DNA from: Nanobdellota archaeon | Lineage (GTDB): Archaea > Nanobdellota > Nanobdellia > Woesearchaeales > GCA-2686295 | DNA length: 5,314 nucleotides | Assembly (NCBI GenBank): GCA_018812505.1 | Contig: JAHJDK010000131.1 | Coordinates: 1 to 5,314, forward strand | Direction of reading: 5' to 3' | Shown: piece by piece, positions 4,628 to 5,314 of the stretch | Layout: each line of letters begins with the position of its first letter | Position numbering within the stretch: the first letter of the stretch is position 1 | Translations under genes and position numbers: made by a program | Notes under the pieces: model-generated | Database searches by the model: none | What the model saw: the letters and a program-made list of their open reading frames with translations, nothing else | Told to the model about the DNA's origin: nothing

Positions 4628-5140
4628 ATGGTTACAAGAAGAGATTTTCTCAAAACAACTGGAACTATTTTAACAGGATTAGCTACTATGAACTGTGGAG
4701 TAACATATATAGTAAAACAAGATAAAACTTCAGAGAAATCATTAACTGATATAATGCAGGATTTTGAGCAGAAAATGGATGAATACCAATCTCTCGAACT
4801 TACAGCCTATAAAAGTGAGACTTCAACAAAAAAACCATTAACAAAAGAAATGGCAACAAACATTCTAAACAAATTGAGCCAATATGATAAAAGCAACTTA
4901 AAAAATATTAATCCAATTGACAGAACAGAAATTATAATAACAACTGATGAATTAATAAAAGAATTCAATAAATATAATAATACCTGGGAAGAAATAATAA
5001 CTGCAAAAGAACTAGGTAACGAATCAAAAATTATAGAGAATTATATACTTCTTAACGAAACAAAAAACAGTATGTTCATACTACAAAGAATGCTATATAG
5101 AAATCTTGACAGCTTTAAATCAAATTTTCTAACTTTCTAA
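4628..5140 (+). CDS. Small protein with twin-arginine (Tat) signal, function unknown
   Basis: The 170-residue protein begins MVTRRDFLKTTGTILTGLA. RRDFLK matches the Tat motif and is followed by a moderately hydrophobic segment (about 11-22) and Cys23 (TMNC). Tat exports folded proteins. The Cys might be a lipid-attachment site, but Asn just before it is not a usual lipobox residue, so a lipoprotein is only possible; an uncleaved signal anchor is another option. Residues 30-170 are hydrophilic, rich in Lys, Glu, Asn and Thr, and predicted mainly helical (SLTDIMQDFEQKMDEYQ, DELIKEFNKYNNTWEEI, NSMFILQRMLYRNL). No metal- or cofactor-binding motif is visible, which is odd for a Tat substrate. The ATG at 4628 is fixed by a leaderless promoter 26 nt upstream. 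The TAA stop overlaps the stop of the convergent right-edge gene. The gene diverges from padR across a shared operator region and may be co-regulated with it. Confidence 0.8.
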   Translation: MVTRRDFLKTTGTILTGLATMNCGVTYIVKQDKTSEKSLTDIMQDFEQKMDEYQSLELTAYKSETSTKKPLTKEMATNILNKLSQYDKSNLKNINPIDRTEIIITTDELIKEFNKYNNTWEEIITAKELGNESKIIENYILLNETKNSMFILQRMLYRNLDSFKSNFLTF

Positions 5141-5314
5141 CCAATCATCTGAGACACAGTTGTATCAATCTTCAGAAAGTTTTTTCGTGCCTGCAAATCC
5201 TTGAACATATAGTCAAGAGAGACAAAAACATTTCCATCAACACGCTGCCTAACAACAGGAATTCCCTTAGACATAATACGGGAAAGCATCACTTCGCACA
5301 TTTCAAATGTTAAA
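5137..5314 (-). CDS. Partial CDS (C-terminus only), conserved-looking protein of unknown function
   Basis: The minus strand is open from the window edge (first full codon at 5313) to a TAG at 5139-5137, giving the last 58 residues of a leftward gene. The sequence is protein-like, with good amphipathic composition: it includes MLSRIMSKGIPVVRQRVDGN, then VFVSLDYMFKDLQARKNFLK, and ends TTVSQMIG. No stop interrupts it, and codon choice (GTT, CTT, CGT, GAT) is ordinary coding style, closer to the 199-1455 gene than to the A-rich neighbours. I do not recognise the family. Its TAG shares the CTAA tetranucleotide with the TAA of the Tat-signal gene, so the two convergent genes overlap by 2 bp. Start and total length are outside the window. 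Confidence 0.7.
   Translation of the reverse strand, partial: LTFEMCEVMLSRIMSKGIPVVRQRVDGNVFVSLDYMFKDLQARKNFLKIDTTVSQMIG

Noticed and set aside
4628..4696. Lipoprotein call for the Tat-signal protein based on Cys23
   Set aside because: The residues before the Cys (Thr-Met-Asn) do not fit a normal lipobox, so lipid attachment is left only as a possibility.

Overview
The window looks like a low-GC archaeal chromosome segment. Promoters have the archaeal form: a purine-rich BRE followed by a TTTAAATA or TTTATATA box (133-146, 3358-3372, 4592-4605, and 94-108). Shine-Dalgarno sites are of the GAGGTG/AGGTGAT type, complementary to the archaeal 16S 3' end. TTG starts occur, some transcripts look leaderless, and genes end in T-tracts. 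The archaeal-type Xer recombinase and the mostly small, uncharacterised membrane proteins would fit a DPANN archaeon (Woesearchaeota/Pacearchaeota-like). That lineage assignment is inference, not demonstrated.

Layout, left to right. (1) The first 16 codons of a leftward gene (1-50). (2) A rightward gene (199-1455) for an exported or membrane protein with a signal peptide, three membrane segments and a long helical tail. (3) Convergent to it, a leftward gene (1459-2232) for a membrane-anchored TPR protein. (4) A non-coding stretch (2233-2492) with two kinds of short tandem repeat. (5) A leftward XerA/XerC/D-like tyrosine recombinase with all catalytic residues (2493-3299). (6) A rightward gene for a small single-span membrane protein of unknown function (3488-3994). 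(7) A leftward PadR-family winged-helix regulator (4038-4400). (8) A 227-bp regulatory region. (9) A rightward gene for a small protein with a twin-arginine signal (4628-5140). (10) The last 58 codons of a leftward gene (5137 to the window end). Orientation changes at almost every gene and most genes appear to have their own promoter, so I see no operon.

The most interesting signal is regulatory. Upstream of the TPR gene lie two abutting 16-bp imperfect palindromes (2392-2423) that differ at one base, of the form TATTG-N6-CAATA. Upstream of padR, between padR and the twin-arginine gene, lie four degenerate abutting copies with the same 16-bp period (4433-4496), including TATAG-N6-CTATA. Both arrays abut an AT-rich TATA-like element on the gene-proximal side and carry a similar A-rich block containing CAATGAAAAA on the far side. 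The simplest model is a small regulon in which the PadR protein (or another dimeric regulator) binds this operator to control itself, the membrane-anchored TPR protein and perhaps the exported twin-arginine protein. That link is inference.

The outer genes (199-1455 and the right-end fragment) favour T-ending codons such as ATT, GTT, CTT and CGT. The genes between them favour A-ending codons such as ATA, ACA and AAA. This could mean the middle is an accessory block next to a recombinase, but no attachment-site duplication, tRNA gene or transposon end was found to prove it.
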